In this document: in pieces, positions 1-7,222 of the stretch
How positions within the stretch are numbered: position 1 is the first letter of the stretch
Layout: each line of letters begins with the position of its first letter
Assembly (NCBI GenBank): GCA_964580185.1
Contig: CAZOJQ010000007.1
Coordinates: forward strand, 1-64,000
DNA: 64,000 nucleotides
Reading direction: 5' to 3'
From: CAYWWY01 sp964580185
Lineage (GTDB): Bacteria > Thermotogota > Thermotogae > MWEM01
Notes under the pieces: generated by a model
The model's database searches: none
The model's input: the letters and a program-made list of their open reading frames with translations, nothing else
Told to the model about the DNA's origin: nothing
Position numbers and translations under genes: made by a program

Positions 1-52
1 CAAGCCTGTAGCGGACTTCCACCGCCAAGTTATCGCCCATGCCGGGCGCACG

Positions 53-81
53 AAAAAAGGGCCCGCATGGGCCCTTTTTTT
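53..81. terminator. Bidirectional intrinsic terminator
   Basis: A perfect 12-bp inverted repeat (A6 GGGCCC, loop GCAT, GGGCCC T6) is flanked by A and T runs, so it can stop transcription from either side. It lies about 90 bases after the stop codon of the minus-strand aldo/keto reductase gene and is its obvious terminator. The 52 bases to the left hold nothing I can identify. Confidence 0.9.
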
Positions 82-173
82 ATCCGAGTCGCTTTCATTT
101 ATCAATAGGGTGGTTGCAGATCCTACAGTTGGACAAGTGGATCTACGCTCGCTTCACGGAATTCCCTCTCAGT

Positions 174-1118
174 TTAAGGAAGGTTTCCTCCCCGAGAACG
201 AATATACAGTTGATACCACTCATATCGGGAAAGCTGAACCATATGGGCATCCCGTAAAGCAAGGATTCGTTCGCGGTTCGTCGTGCCAATTACGGGTCGT
301 ATCTTCGTGGGATGCTTCAGGATAAATGCAATCACAATGCTTTCAGGAGAAGTATCTTTATCCTTTGCCAATCGGGAAACATACTCCTGCGTTTCCGCGA
401 TCGCTTGATTTGGTTTCTCTAACGCAACCCCCGAATACATTCCTCGGGCTAACGGACTCCAAGCTTGTACTTCAATTCCTTGAAGGTTCATGTATTCCAT
501 TAAGCCTGGAGTAAAAGTGCTTTTGAATCCTTCATCGTTGTTCACACCGATTGTCCCGTCTAACCAATCCAATCGTTTCAGACTCATTTCAAGTTGGTTC
601 GCAACCACTTTCCGCTCAAGAACCTCTTGAACCCATTCGATCTGATATTGATTCATGTTTGAAACCCCAAACGCTCGAATCAAGCCTTGATCAAAAAGGA
701 ATGAAAAACTGCGCCGAAGTTCTTCTCGACTCATCAAAGGATCCGGACGATGAAGCAAAAGGGTATCCATCTGCTCGATCTTCAATCGGGTCAGGGATGC
801 TTGGACCTGTTTGATAATGTGGTCATATGAGAAATCATACCGTCCAACGCCGTCTTCATGAGGCAAAATGATCCCGACCTTGGATTGAATCTTAATTTTT
901 TTTCTCAATTCCGGATCTTCTCGGATCAGCTCTCCCACTACTTCTTCTGAACGCCCTTTCCGATAGATATCCGCGCAATCAAAGGTATCGATCCCGATTT
1001 CCAAAGCCGCATCGATGGCATGCCTAGCCAAATCGATATCCTTTTGCGTGATCTTGGATTGTTCCCATCCCCCTCCCAAACCCATCGTTCCATAGATCAT
1101 CGGATTCGGTTTGATCAT
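174..1118 (-). CDS. Aldo/keto reductase family oxidoreductase
   Basis: A 314-residue NAD(P)H-dependent reductase of the AKR superfamily, a cytoplasmic TIM barrel. The catalytic tetrad is readable as Asp and Tyr in DCADIYRKG, Lys in IQSKVG and His in LLLHRPDP. The C-terminal GTTNRERI segment matches the usual cofactor phosphate-binding region. Length is typical, and the overall pattern (GTMGLGGGW start, RLDWLDG segment) is closest to the YdhF-like branch. AGGAGG lies 8 nt upstream of the ATG. It is the last gene of a minus-strand set behind the LacI regulator (71-nt gap), so it may reduce a sugar or keto-sugar released by the neighbouring glycosidases. The substrate is not readable from sequence. 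Confidence 0.9.
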   Translation of the reverse strand: MIKPNPMIYGTMGLGGGWEQSKITQKDIDLARHAIDAALEIGIDTFDCADIYRKGRSEEVVGELIREDPELRKKIKIQSKVGIILPHEDGVGRYDFSYDHIIKQVQASLTRLKIEQMDTLLLHRPDPLMSREELRRSFSFLFDQGLIRAFGVSNMNQYQIEWVQEVLERKVVANQLEMSLKRLDWLDGTIGVNNDEGFKSTFTPGLMEYMNLQGIEVQAWSPLARGMYSGVALEKPNQAIAETQEYVSRLAKDKDTSPESIVIAFILKHPTKIRPVIGTTNRERILALRDAHMVQLSRYEWYQLYIRSRGGNLP

Positions 1119-1189
1119 GATTCACTCCTCCTTTCTTGGGGACCAATGATCCTCAATTCCCCTGAAACCTACGCAGAAAGAACCGATCT

Positions 1190-2236
1190 TCACCCGCTTT
1201 CACGTACGATCAACTCGACATCCAATACGGTCTTCTTGATCTTCTTTCTTTTACCGGAAAGGCGAGAGAGAAGCATCCGGAAGGCTTCAAACCCTTCCTG
1301 ATACTTGTCGATTCGAATGGTTGTTAATGAGGGAGAGAAAAACCGACTGAAAATGATATCATCATACCCGATCACAGATACATCATGAGGCACTTTGATC
1401 TCCATCTCTCTGAGCGCTTGAACCAGGTGAAAAGCCATCATATCGTTGAAACAGAAAACGCTGTCGAAAGGAGGAACGGTACGAGTAGTCCCTTTTTGGA
1501 AAATTTCCTGAGCCTTTGCGCGGATGCTCTCGTAGTTTCCAGTGTCGTTAATCTGCATCTCATATGTTACTGTACCTCCGAACTCTTTAATCGCTTTCTC
1601 AAACCCTTCTCTCCGCATTTTTGCGGCGGAATTTCGAGGGTTGCTATTGAGGAAAAGGATCTTTCTTCTCCCTTGTTCTAGAAGCCGTTTGGCTGCCAAT
1701 CCTCCACCTTTGACATCGTTGGTATAAATCTCATCTACCTTCTGATATCGGAAATCACGACCGATGATCACAACGGGAAAATTCTGTTTGATTAACTGCG
1801 CCAGGGTCGCTAGCTGTGGCCGGGAAGGAATGATCAACAATCCATCCACACGGTGTTCAATCAGGGTTTTGATGGCAATCCGTTCGTTTTGCTCATCCAA
1901 TTCGGTGTTCATCAAGATGTTGGTGTAATGGTACTTGCGAGCGGCGTCTTCAATCCCTTTCAACACTTCCGAAAAGAATGGATCAAAATCAGCTTCGAAA
2001 ACGATCCCTAAAGTCCTTGTCGCTTTATTCTTTAGATTCATTGCCCCCAAGTTTCGAACAAAACCGATATCCTCCGCTGCTTGTTGCACTTTTTTCTTAG
2101 TGGAATCAGAGACATCGGGTTTATCATTGAGCACTCGAGATACAGTGGAGACAGATATTCCTGCCGTTTTTGCCACATCTTTTATGGTGACATACTTTTT
2201 TTTATACAAACTCATCCCTCCAGAGAGTAAGCCCAT
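1190..2236 (-). CDS. LacI family transcriptional regulator
   Basis: A 348-residue sugar-responsive regulator. The N-terminal helix-turn-helix and hinge helix are clear at about residues 16-36 (TIKDVAKTAGISVSTVSRVL), followed by a periplasmic-binding-protein-like effector domain ending near residue 335. A second Met at residue 8 is a possible start, but its GGAGGG is directly adjacent to the ATG, whereas GAGAAGAG precedes the first ATG. It sits inside the minus-strand glycosidase operon and faces the divergent transporter operon. The two matching palindromes at 5644-5661 and 5839-5855 are its likely operators, which would give autoregulation and control of both operons. The effector is presumably the imported sugar. 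Confidence 0.93.
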   Translation of the reverse strand: MGLLSGGMSLYKKKYVTIKDVAKTAGISVSTVSRVLNDKPDVSDSTKKKVQQAAEDIGFVRNLGAMNLKNKATRTLGIVFEADFDPFFSEVLKGIEDAARKYHYTNILMNTELDEQNERIAIKTLIEHRVDGLLIIPSRPQLATLAQLIKQNFPVVIIGRDFRYQKVDEIYTNDVKGGGLAAKRLLEQGRRKILFLNSNPRNSAAKMRREGFEKAIKEFGGTVTYEMQINDTGNYESIRAKAQEIFQKGTTRTVPPFDSVFCFNDMMAFHLVQALREMEIKVPHDVSVIGYDDIIFSRFFSPSLTTIRIDKYQEGFEAFRMLLSRLSGKRKKIKKTVLDVELIVRESG

Positions 2237-2292
2237 TCTTCTCTTCTCAATGAAGTGTACATGATTTCAAAAATAAAGTCAAACCGTTGCTT

Positions 2293-3318
2293 CTATCTTG
2301 GCCACAAAGTGTCTATATCCATGCGTTCTTCTCCCGGATTGTGGGGTTCCTTTTGGTACCAGTACGCTACAGAAGCGATGTCGTCAGTAAGTGGTTGGAA
2401 CGTACCATTTGGCCACCAACCGAGCGCTTGAACCGTTACTTTGAGAGAACGCGTGAACCGGATGGGATCTGCCAAATGCCACCGGTACAATCCGTGTTGA
2501 GGGATCGATCCTGGTTTTTGATCCCATAAAGGGTATCCCGAGTACATTCCGGTGAATACTTCCCCAAAACACCACGCTCCACCAAAATAATCTTCTGTAC
2601 CGGTGGTACAGATTGATGGGGCTGCTTCCCCATCGATAAAAAATTTCACCTCTCCTTCCCCCCACCATCCGTTTGAGAGTTGCGACCACCCGATCGAAGT
2701 TCCCACATAATGGCCTTGTCCGTGGATATCATCTACAAGGATGTGTTCGGGCATATTTCGAGTGGTCATACTCCTTCTCCATTTCGCATGGAAATATGCG
2801 TCGTCTGGGTGAACATCCGTCAAGGCATAGGTGATTTGATAGAAGAAACCGGGAATTTCTTCAGAAGTCAAGTTTTCTATGGTAATTTTTGCTGTTTTCC
2901 GGAAGGGCATCGGCCAATAACTATTACATCCTCCTTTTGGATTTACGGCGATCATTGCAGAATTTACCAAATACCGAACTCCATGATGGTTTGAAAAGAA
3001 ATCTCCGAGGGGGCTTTCAACCGATGGGGTTTTCTCGCTGTCCCAATAGATCCGCATGACCGTACCGCGATACGCTTTCTCGCTAACTGTTAGCCAAATG
3101 TGCTGAATGATTCCCGGTCCTTCGATTGTCGCGATTTCTGTTGTGGTCTGCGGTTTTAAGGAGATACAAGGACGGACTTTCCATCCTTTTCCCATCCTCG
3201 ATGCTGGATTTCCTTCTTCGGGTATGGCCAAAGCGCCTTGGTTTCTTTCCCCATAAGGGTTTTCCGCGCTGATTGAACGTGTCTCTTCCTTGTTCAAACG
3301 TTGGATATTGTGCCACAT
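2293..3318 (-). CDS. DUF2961 / GH172-like glycoside hydrolase
   Basis: A 341-residue protein with the conserved features of DUF2961: GPGIIQHIW near residue 67, ESPLGDFF near 101, YWPMPF near 134, GQGHYVG near 201, WWGEGEVKFFIDG near 218 and GTEDYFGG near 240. Some members of this family form GH172 and act on fructofuranosides or D-arabinofuranosides; the two Glu-containing motifs at 218-231 and 240-247 are the best candidates for catalysis. There is no signal peptide, so it acts in the cytoplasm on imported sugar. It begins 21 nt after the preceding GH63-like gene, consistent with co-transcription. The family call is firm; the substrate is unknown. Confidence 0.85.
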   Translation of the reverse strand: MWHNIQRLNKEETRSISAENPYGERNQGALAIPEEGNPASRMGKGWKVRPCISLKPQTTTEIATIEGPGIIQHIWLTVSEKAYRGTVMRIYWDSEKTPSVESPLGDFFSNHHGVRYLVNSAMIAVNPKGGCNSYWPMPFRKTAKITIENLTSEEIPGFFYQITYALTDVHPDDAYFHAKWRRSMTTRNMPEHILVDDIHGQGHYVGTSIGWSQLSNGWWGEGEVKFFIDGEAAPSICTTGTEDYFGGAWCFGEVFTGMYSGYPLWDQKPGSIPQHGLYRWHLADPIRFTRSLKVTVQALGWWPNGTFQPLTDDIASVAYWYQKEPHNPGEERMDIDTLWPR

Positions 3319-3339
3319 AATGTCCTCCTTTCTTTTTCC

Positions 3340-5625
3340 TTATCGATTTTCCCTTATTCCGTGTACACGAACGGGATCGTGCGACTTCATGATCCATTGG
3401 TGCTGGTCCTTTGGATCCGACTGATAAAGAACTTCTCCCATCAATCGCTCCACACGTAATCCGATCGCCGGATCCAAAATCAATTTCACTTCCACCTCGT
3501 GCGCGGAAATGGGTGTGTAAACCACATCGAGCCGAAATCCGCGATAATAAAGTCCCTGAATCCCATACTGCTTTCCTTTCTCCATCAAAGCAAAAGGGAG
3601 GGAAGGACACAACTCGAAAGCGATTTGCTGGGTACCTTCGCTGGAACGAAATCCCAAAATCTGCCGGATCATTAACAACGCTGTTTGACCGCCCCATGCA
3701 TACGCGTCATTGCCTTTGAATTGTCGAGGGTCTAGTGGCCAATACTCTCGAGCACTCCCGGGGTAGGGATGAGAAAAGCCATCAAGGGTTCTTCGATCGT
3801 TTTCGCGGTAGACCCTTTGCACGATTTGCCAGGAAAATTCTGAGCAAAGGGTATATAGGCCCATTTCGGTGGCTGCTTCCGCAATTGTATAGTTCCAAGA
3901 AGGCCAAACATTGAACGGTTCGATAAGGTATAGCGGTATTTCGCGCTTCATCATCCTCAGTTGTTCTTCTCCGATCAATCCAAACAAAACCGCTGTTATC
4001 GACAATGGGGAAAACCTCGTAAAATCCGCGTTCCAGTAATCAGGGATCCCTCGGACGGAAAGCCATTGATTGTTCGCCTTGTCCCAATCTCGATAACGGC
4101 CTTCTTTCGGATCCCACAGACGATGAAGCAGGCGTAAATACCGGTCTTTTTCTTCGTTCCAGAATATAACTTCGTTCGGGTTTCCAAGCTCTTGGGCAAA
4201 AAAAGCCATTATATGAGCATCGACAACCATGGAAGCCTGAAGTTCAACAGGTCGAACAAATTCCGAAATAACGGATCCCCCGGTTCGATTTGGGTCAAGC
4301 CGAGGACTATCGTCTTCACCCGCTTCCCATGTGCAACAATATACAACGAATCCTTCTTTGTCTGTCCGATTCTGGTTCCACCAAAGATGGTACGCTTTCA
4401 GGAAGGGATACAACTGAGCGATCCATTTTTGATCCGGATCACGGAGATAGAGTTGATAGATTTGATGAAATGGCAGGCACCAAGCAGGAGAAGTGCCGCA
4501 TATCGAACCATCCACTGCGACCATATTGGGTACTCCGGAAGAAAAGAGGCAAGGAACGTTGGCTCCTGTATCGCGGAAAAGTGTGAGAATGCTCTCTTTC
4601 GCCAATTCCATATCCACATAACCCAATCGATTCATATCCATAGCCCCTTCTGCCAACACCGCTCTAGGGGAGAAAATCATCCATGAAGGCCAAGCCCCTC
4701 GAAAGACCCCCTTCGGAGGATAGGTACACATTCGGGTGGTGTCGAAATCATACCAAAACCCGTTTTTTACCGATTCATCCCAATCGCCAACCAACCTCGG
4801 AGTTTTGTCCCAGAATTGAACCATTTCTTTCCTTTTTTGATCGAATCCATCTTTAAGGCCCTCTTCATCGGGAACCCGCTCGGGATAATCGCTCTCCTTT
4901 TTTTCCGTTCCAAATAAAGGTCCATGCAAACGCAATGTACCCCAAGAAAAATCTTCCGAAGGATCGATTTCGATTACAGAATACAGCTCCGATCCAACAA
5001 AATGGGAAGCAGGTATGCCTTTCAAAACCGCTTCTTCGATCGTCTTCCCAAAAACCCATTCCTTTTTTGGAGTTCCCTCTGGCCCATCTTGCCCATGAAC
5101 GGTCAAACTGACTTTAATTGGAACCTGCGCTTCTTCCGGTTCCATTTGAATCCGTAATTCCCGATTCAAGGGGAGAAAATCGGGAAAAATCTTCCGTTGG
5201 GTTCTATTCTTTACATGAACGATCCAAAACCATTGGATGTCCTTTTTTTGAGAAAATTGCCGTAGATCGACCCGAGCCGATACGGAATGCTCCTCGCTTT
5301 GAAAATAGGTGATGTGAGCAAAATGACCGTTTCCCTTCAATCGATATGAAAAGAGGTTCCAACTATGGAAATCCGATCCATATCCCTGTTTTGCCCAACT
5401 GGAGCGAGAAAAAAGCAACGAGTCATTCCATACCGCCCCTATACCGAAAGTAGCATACCAACGACGTTGGGTTCGGTTTGGATCGTACCAACCGAATCCT
5501 GGGTAATCATCATCGCTACGTAAGATCCCTCCGCGAGTATCTTTGTATCCTTTGTCACATTGATGGTACGGGTTTTGTAAATAGCCAAAAGGGGTGAACA
5601 AGGGGTTTGATTCTCGATCATTCAA
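3340..5625 (-). CDS. Six-hairpin glycosidase, GH63-like
   Basis: A 761-residue cytoplasmic protein with an N-terminal beta-rich region and an (alpha/alpha)6 barrel. TWEAGEDDSPRLD closely resembles the WESGxDDSPRW signature of GH63 and trehalase-like enzymes, where an Asp is the general acid. The C-terminal segment around SAREYWPLDP and GNDAYAWGGQTALL is also typical of this clan. The start codon is TTG at 5625: AAGGAG lies 8 nt upstream and the first ATG is in another frame. It is the first gene of the minus-strand operon, 51 bases after a strong promoter. The fold and mechanism class are well supported; the linkage cleaved is not. Confidence 0.82.
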   Translation of the reverse strand: MNDRESNPLFTPFGYLQNPYHQCDKGYKDTRGGILRSDDDYPGFGWYDPNRTQRRWYATFGIGAVWNDSLLFSRSSWAKQGYGSDFHSWNLFSYRLKGNGHFAHITYFQSEEHSVSARVDLRQFSQKKDIQWFWIVHVKNRTQRKIFPDFLPLNRELRIQMEPEEAQVPIKVSLTVHGQDGPEGTPKKEWVFGKTIEEAVLKGIPASHFVGSELYSVIEIDPSEDFSWGTLRLHGPLFGTEKKESDYPERVPDEEGLKDGFDQKRKEMVQFWDKTPRLVGDWDESVKNGFWYDFDTTRMCTYPPKGVFRGAWPSWMIFSPRAVLAEGAMDMNRLGYVDMELAKESILTLFRDTGANVPCLFSSGVPNMVAVDGSICGTSPAWCLPFHQIYQLYLRDPDQKWIAQLYPFLKAYHLWWNQNRTDKEGFVVYCCTWEAGEDDSPRLDPNRTGGSVISEFVRPVELQASMVVDAHIMAFFAQELGNPNEVIFWNEEKDRYLRLLHRLWDPKEGRYRDWDKANNQWLSVRGIPDYWNADFTRFSPLSITAVLFGLIGEEQLRMMKREIPLYLIEPFNVWPSWNYTIAEAATEMGLYTLCSEFSWQIVQRVYRENDRRTLDGFSHPYPGSAREYWPLDPRQFKGNDAYAWGGQTALLMIRQILGFRSSEGTQQIAFELCPSLPFALMEKGKQYGIQGLYYRGFRLDVVYTPISAHEVEVKLILDPAIGLRVERLMGEVLYQSDPKDQHQWIMKSHDPVRVHGIRENR

Positions 5626-5643
5626 CGAAAAGACTCCTTTCGA

Positions 5644-5661
5644 CCGGTACCATTACCGGAA
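5644..5661 (-). promoter_or_regulatory. Putative LacI-type operator (minus operon)
   Basis: On the minus strand this reads TTCCGGTAATGGTACCGG, an imperfect palindrome. It lies about 9-26 bases after the predicted start of transcription of the glycosidase operon and matches the palindrome at 5839-5855 at 16 of 17 positions. Its position and symmetry fit a repressor site for the LacI-type regulator at 1190-2236. Confidence 0.65.
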
Positions 5662-5675
5662 TTGTTTTCGTTCTC

Positions 5676-5704
5676 ATTATAGTATTCTTTTTTCGGAAAA
5701 TCAA
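5676..5704 (-). promoter_or_regulatory. Promoter of glycosidase/LacI operon
   Basis: Minus strand: TTGATT, a 17-nt spacer and a perfect TATAAT. This is the best-formed -35/-10 promoter in the window and reads into the GH63-like gene that starts at 5625. Confidence 0.8.
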
Positions 5705-5800
5705 TACGCTGACCAGGCTTAAATGATCCAAAAAACCTTCATTCGAAGAGGATTCTGTTGATAATGACGGATGATGGTTATCATTCTTTCCATTTGGAAG

Positions 5801-5830
5801 TTGAAAAGGCGGTTCAAGAAATGGTAGGAT
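5801..5830 (+). promoter_or_regulatory. Probable promoter of ABC transporter operon
   Basis: TTGAAA and TAGGAT with an 18-nt spacer precede the transporter operon. The downstream palindrome would then cover about +2 to +18, a standard repressor position. The -10 is weak, so this is a tentative assignment. Confidence 0.45.
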
Positions 5831-5838
5831 TATATCGT

Positions 5839-5855
5839 TTCCGGTAATGATACCG
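5839..5855 (+). promoter_or_regulatory. Putative LacI-type operator (transporter operon)
   Basis: TTCCGGTAATGATACCG is a partial palindrome (CGGTA-ATGA-TACCG) in the leader of the substrate-binding protein gene. It is the near twin of the palindrome at 5644-5661 in the divergent leader, so both operons are probably controlled by the same repressor. Confidence 0.65.
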
Positions 5856-5888
5856 ATATGGCTGAGGGAAAATCATAGGAGGTGACGT

Positions 5889-7169
5889 ATGCAAAAAAGG
5901 GTAATGTGGGCAATGGTCATCGTCTTGATCGTATCTATGGTCACAGTAGGTTTTGGGAAGACGGTATTGCGGGTTACAACCTGGGCAGGAGCCGCTGAAA
6001 CAGCTCTCGACGAAGCGATTATCGCAGAATTTATGAAGCAAAACCCCGAATACGAAGTCATATATGAGCCCGTTCCTACCAATTACTACCAGAAAATTTT
6101 AACTGACATTGGCGCCGGAACTCCGCCAGATGTAGTACTTCTGGACGCAGAGATGGTCCCACGGTATGTCGAAGGAAATTTCTTGACCGATTTGACTCCT
6201 TTCCTGAACCGGCTGGTGCGGGAAAACGTACCCGGCGCAGATGTAAATCAGTTCTTCCCGGTATTGGTGAACATATTCCGCTCTGGGAGAAGCTTGTATG
6301 CAATTCCAAAAGATACAAGCCCTGTTGGGGTTTTCTACAACAAACTCATGTTTGACAAGTTCAATGTTCCGTATCCTCCTGAAGATGGCTGGACTTGGGA
6401 AGCTTTTGAAGAAACCGCCCGTTTGTTATCGGTGCATGATGAAACCTGGGGGTTTGCATTTCCCTCCTGGGTTGGAGTCGCTGTCCCCATTTTCTGGGCA
6501 GGCGGGGGAGAAATCTTCAATGAAGATTTCACTCAAACAACCGGTTACCTAAACAGTCCAACGAATGTTGAAACGTATCAGTTCTTCTGGGATATGATGG
6601 AAAAGGGATATGCGCCCGATCCACAGGAAGCATCCGCGCTTGGGGGTGCTGGCCCGCTTTTCTACACCCAGAGAGTTGGGATGATTATCACCGGCCGATG
6701 GTTCAATGTCAGTGTTAAAGCGCAGATCGCTCAAGGGGCGGAAATTGTTTTGGGCGCTACTACGTTGCCTTTCCGGGATATGTCCAATAAACAGACAGTT
6801 ACGTATGCCTCGGGATGGGCCGTTCCTTCCAACGTTGCCGATAAACAAGGGGCCGTACGGTTGGCTGCGTGGCTTGGGAGCGCATATGCGCAAACGGTGC
6901 GCTGTTTGGATGGTGGGTTAGCAATCTCGGGACAGCAAAGCATCGCTCAATTGCAGGGAGAAACAGACGCCGTTGACAAAGTGTTCATCTCGATGCTTGA
7001 TTTTGCGCGCGTCCCGCCCGGGTCCCAGACGAAGTTCTATCGTCCTATGTTTGAATCAACCTGGGCAGAAGCGTTTGACCGGATGTATATCACGGGTGAA
7101 TCGATCCAAAGCGCTTTAAATTGGGCAGCTGCTACGATCGACGACTATATTGAACGAGGAGAGTTCTAA
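5889..7169 (+). CDS. Sugar ABC transporter substrate-binding protein
   Basis: A 426-residue family-1 solute-binding protein. An N-terminal signal sequence (Lys-Arg followed by a hydrophobic stretch to about residue 23, no lipobox Cys) precedes a mature part that starts LRVTTWAG. The ligand-binding fold shows AIPKDTSPVGVFYNK near residue 138 and GWTWEAFEETA near 163, as in maltose- and multiple-sugar-binding proteins. AGGAGGTGA is 3 nt from the ATG. It is first in the operon with two permeases and a glycosidase, and a hairpin follows it, as often seen where the binding protein is made in excess. The sugar is unknown; the locus suggests an oligosaccharide with fructosyl, arabinosyl or glucosyl units. 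Confidence 0.93.
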   Translation: MQKRVMWAMVIVLIVSMVTVGFGKTVLRVTTWAGAAETALDEAIIAEFMKQNPEYEVIYEPVPTNYYQKILTDIGAGTPPDVVLLDAEMVPRYVEGNFLTDLTPFLNRLVRENVPGADVNQFFPVLVNIFRSGRSLYAIPKDTSPVGVFYNKLMFDKFNVPYPPEDGWTWEAFEETARLLSVHDETWGFAFPSWVGVAVPIFWAGGGEIFNEDFTQTTGYLNSPTNVETYQFFWDMMEKGYAPDPQEASALGGAGPLFYTQRVGMIITGRWFNVSVKAQIAQGAEIVLGATTLPFRDMSNKQTVTYASGWAVPSNVADKQGAVRLAAWLGSAYAQTVRCLDGGLAISGQQSIAQLQGETDAVDKVFISMLDFARVPPGSQTKFYRPMFESTWAEAFDRMYITGESIQSALNWAAATIDDYIERGEF

Positions 7170-7170
7170 C

Positions 7171-7195
7171 AGAGGGGGGCTTGGCCCCCCTCTTT
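7171..7195 (+). terminator. Intra-operon hairpin (attenuating terminator)
   Basis: A GC-rich stem (AGAGGGGGGC, loop TTG, GCCCCCCTCT) starts right after the binding-protein stop codon and ends in a short T run. It probably causes partial termination or protects the upstream mRNA 3' end, giving more binding protein than permease. Confidence 0.75.
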
Positions 7196-7222
7196 TCCAT
7201 AAAGCTGTAGGGAGGAGTGGCT

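Noticed and set aside
1..52. Possible 3' end of a gene entering from the left
   Set aside because: Too short to tell a real frame; one frame has a TAG at 9-11 but nothing supports it as coding.
3083..3697. 204-codon open frame overlapping the GH63-like and GH172-like genes
   Set aside because: It spans the junction of two well-supported genes in another frame, and its sequence is Arg/Ser/Gly-rich with no domain.
5758..5785. TGATAA...TTATCA dyad in the divergent intergenic region
   Set aside because: It is short and imperfect, has no second copy, and lies upstream of the better matched operator pair; left out of the feature list.
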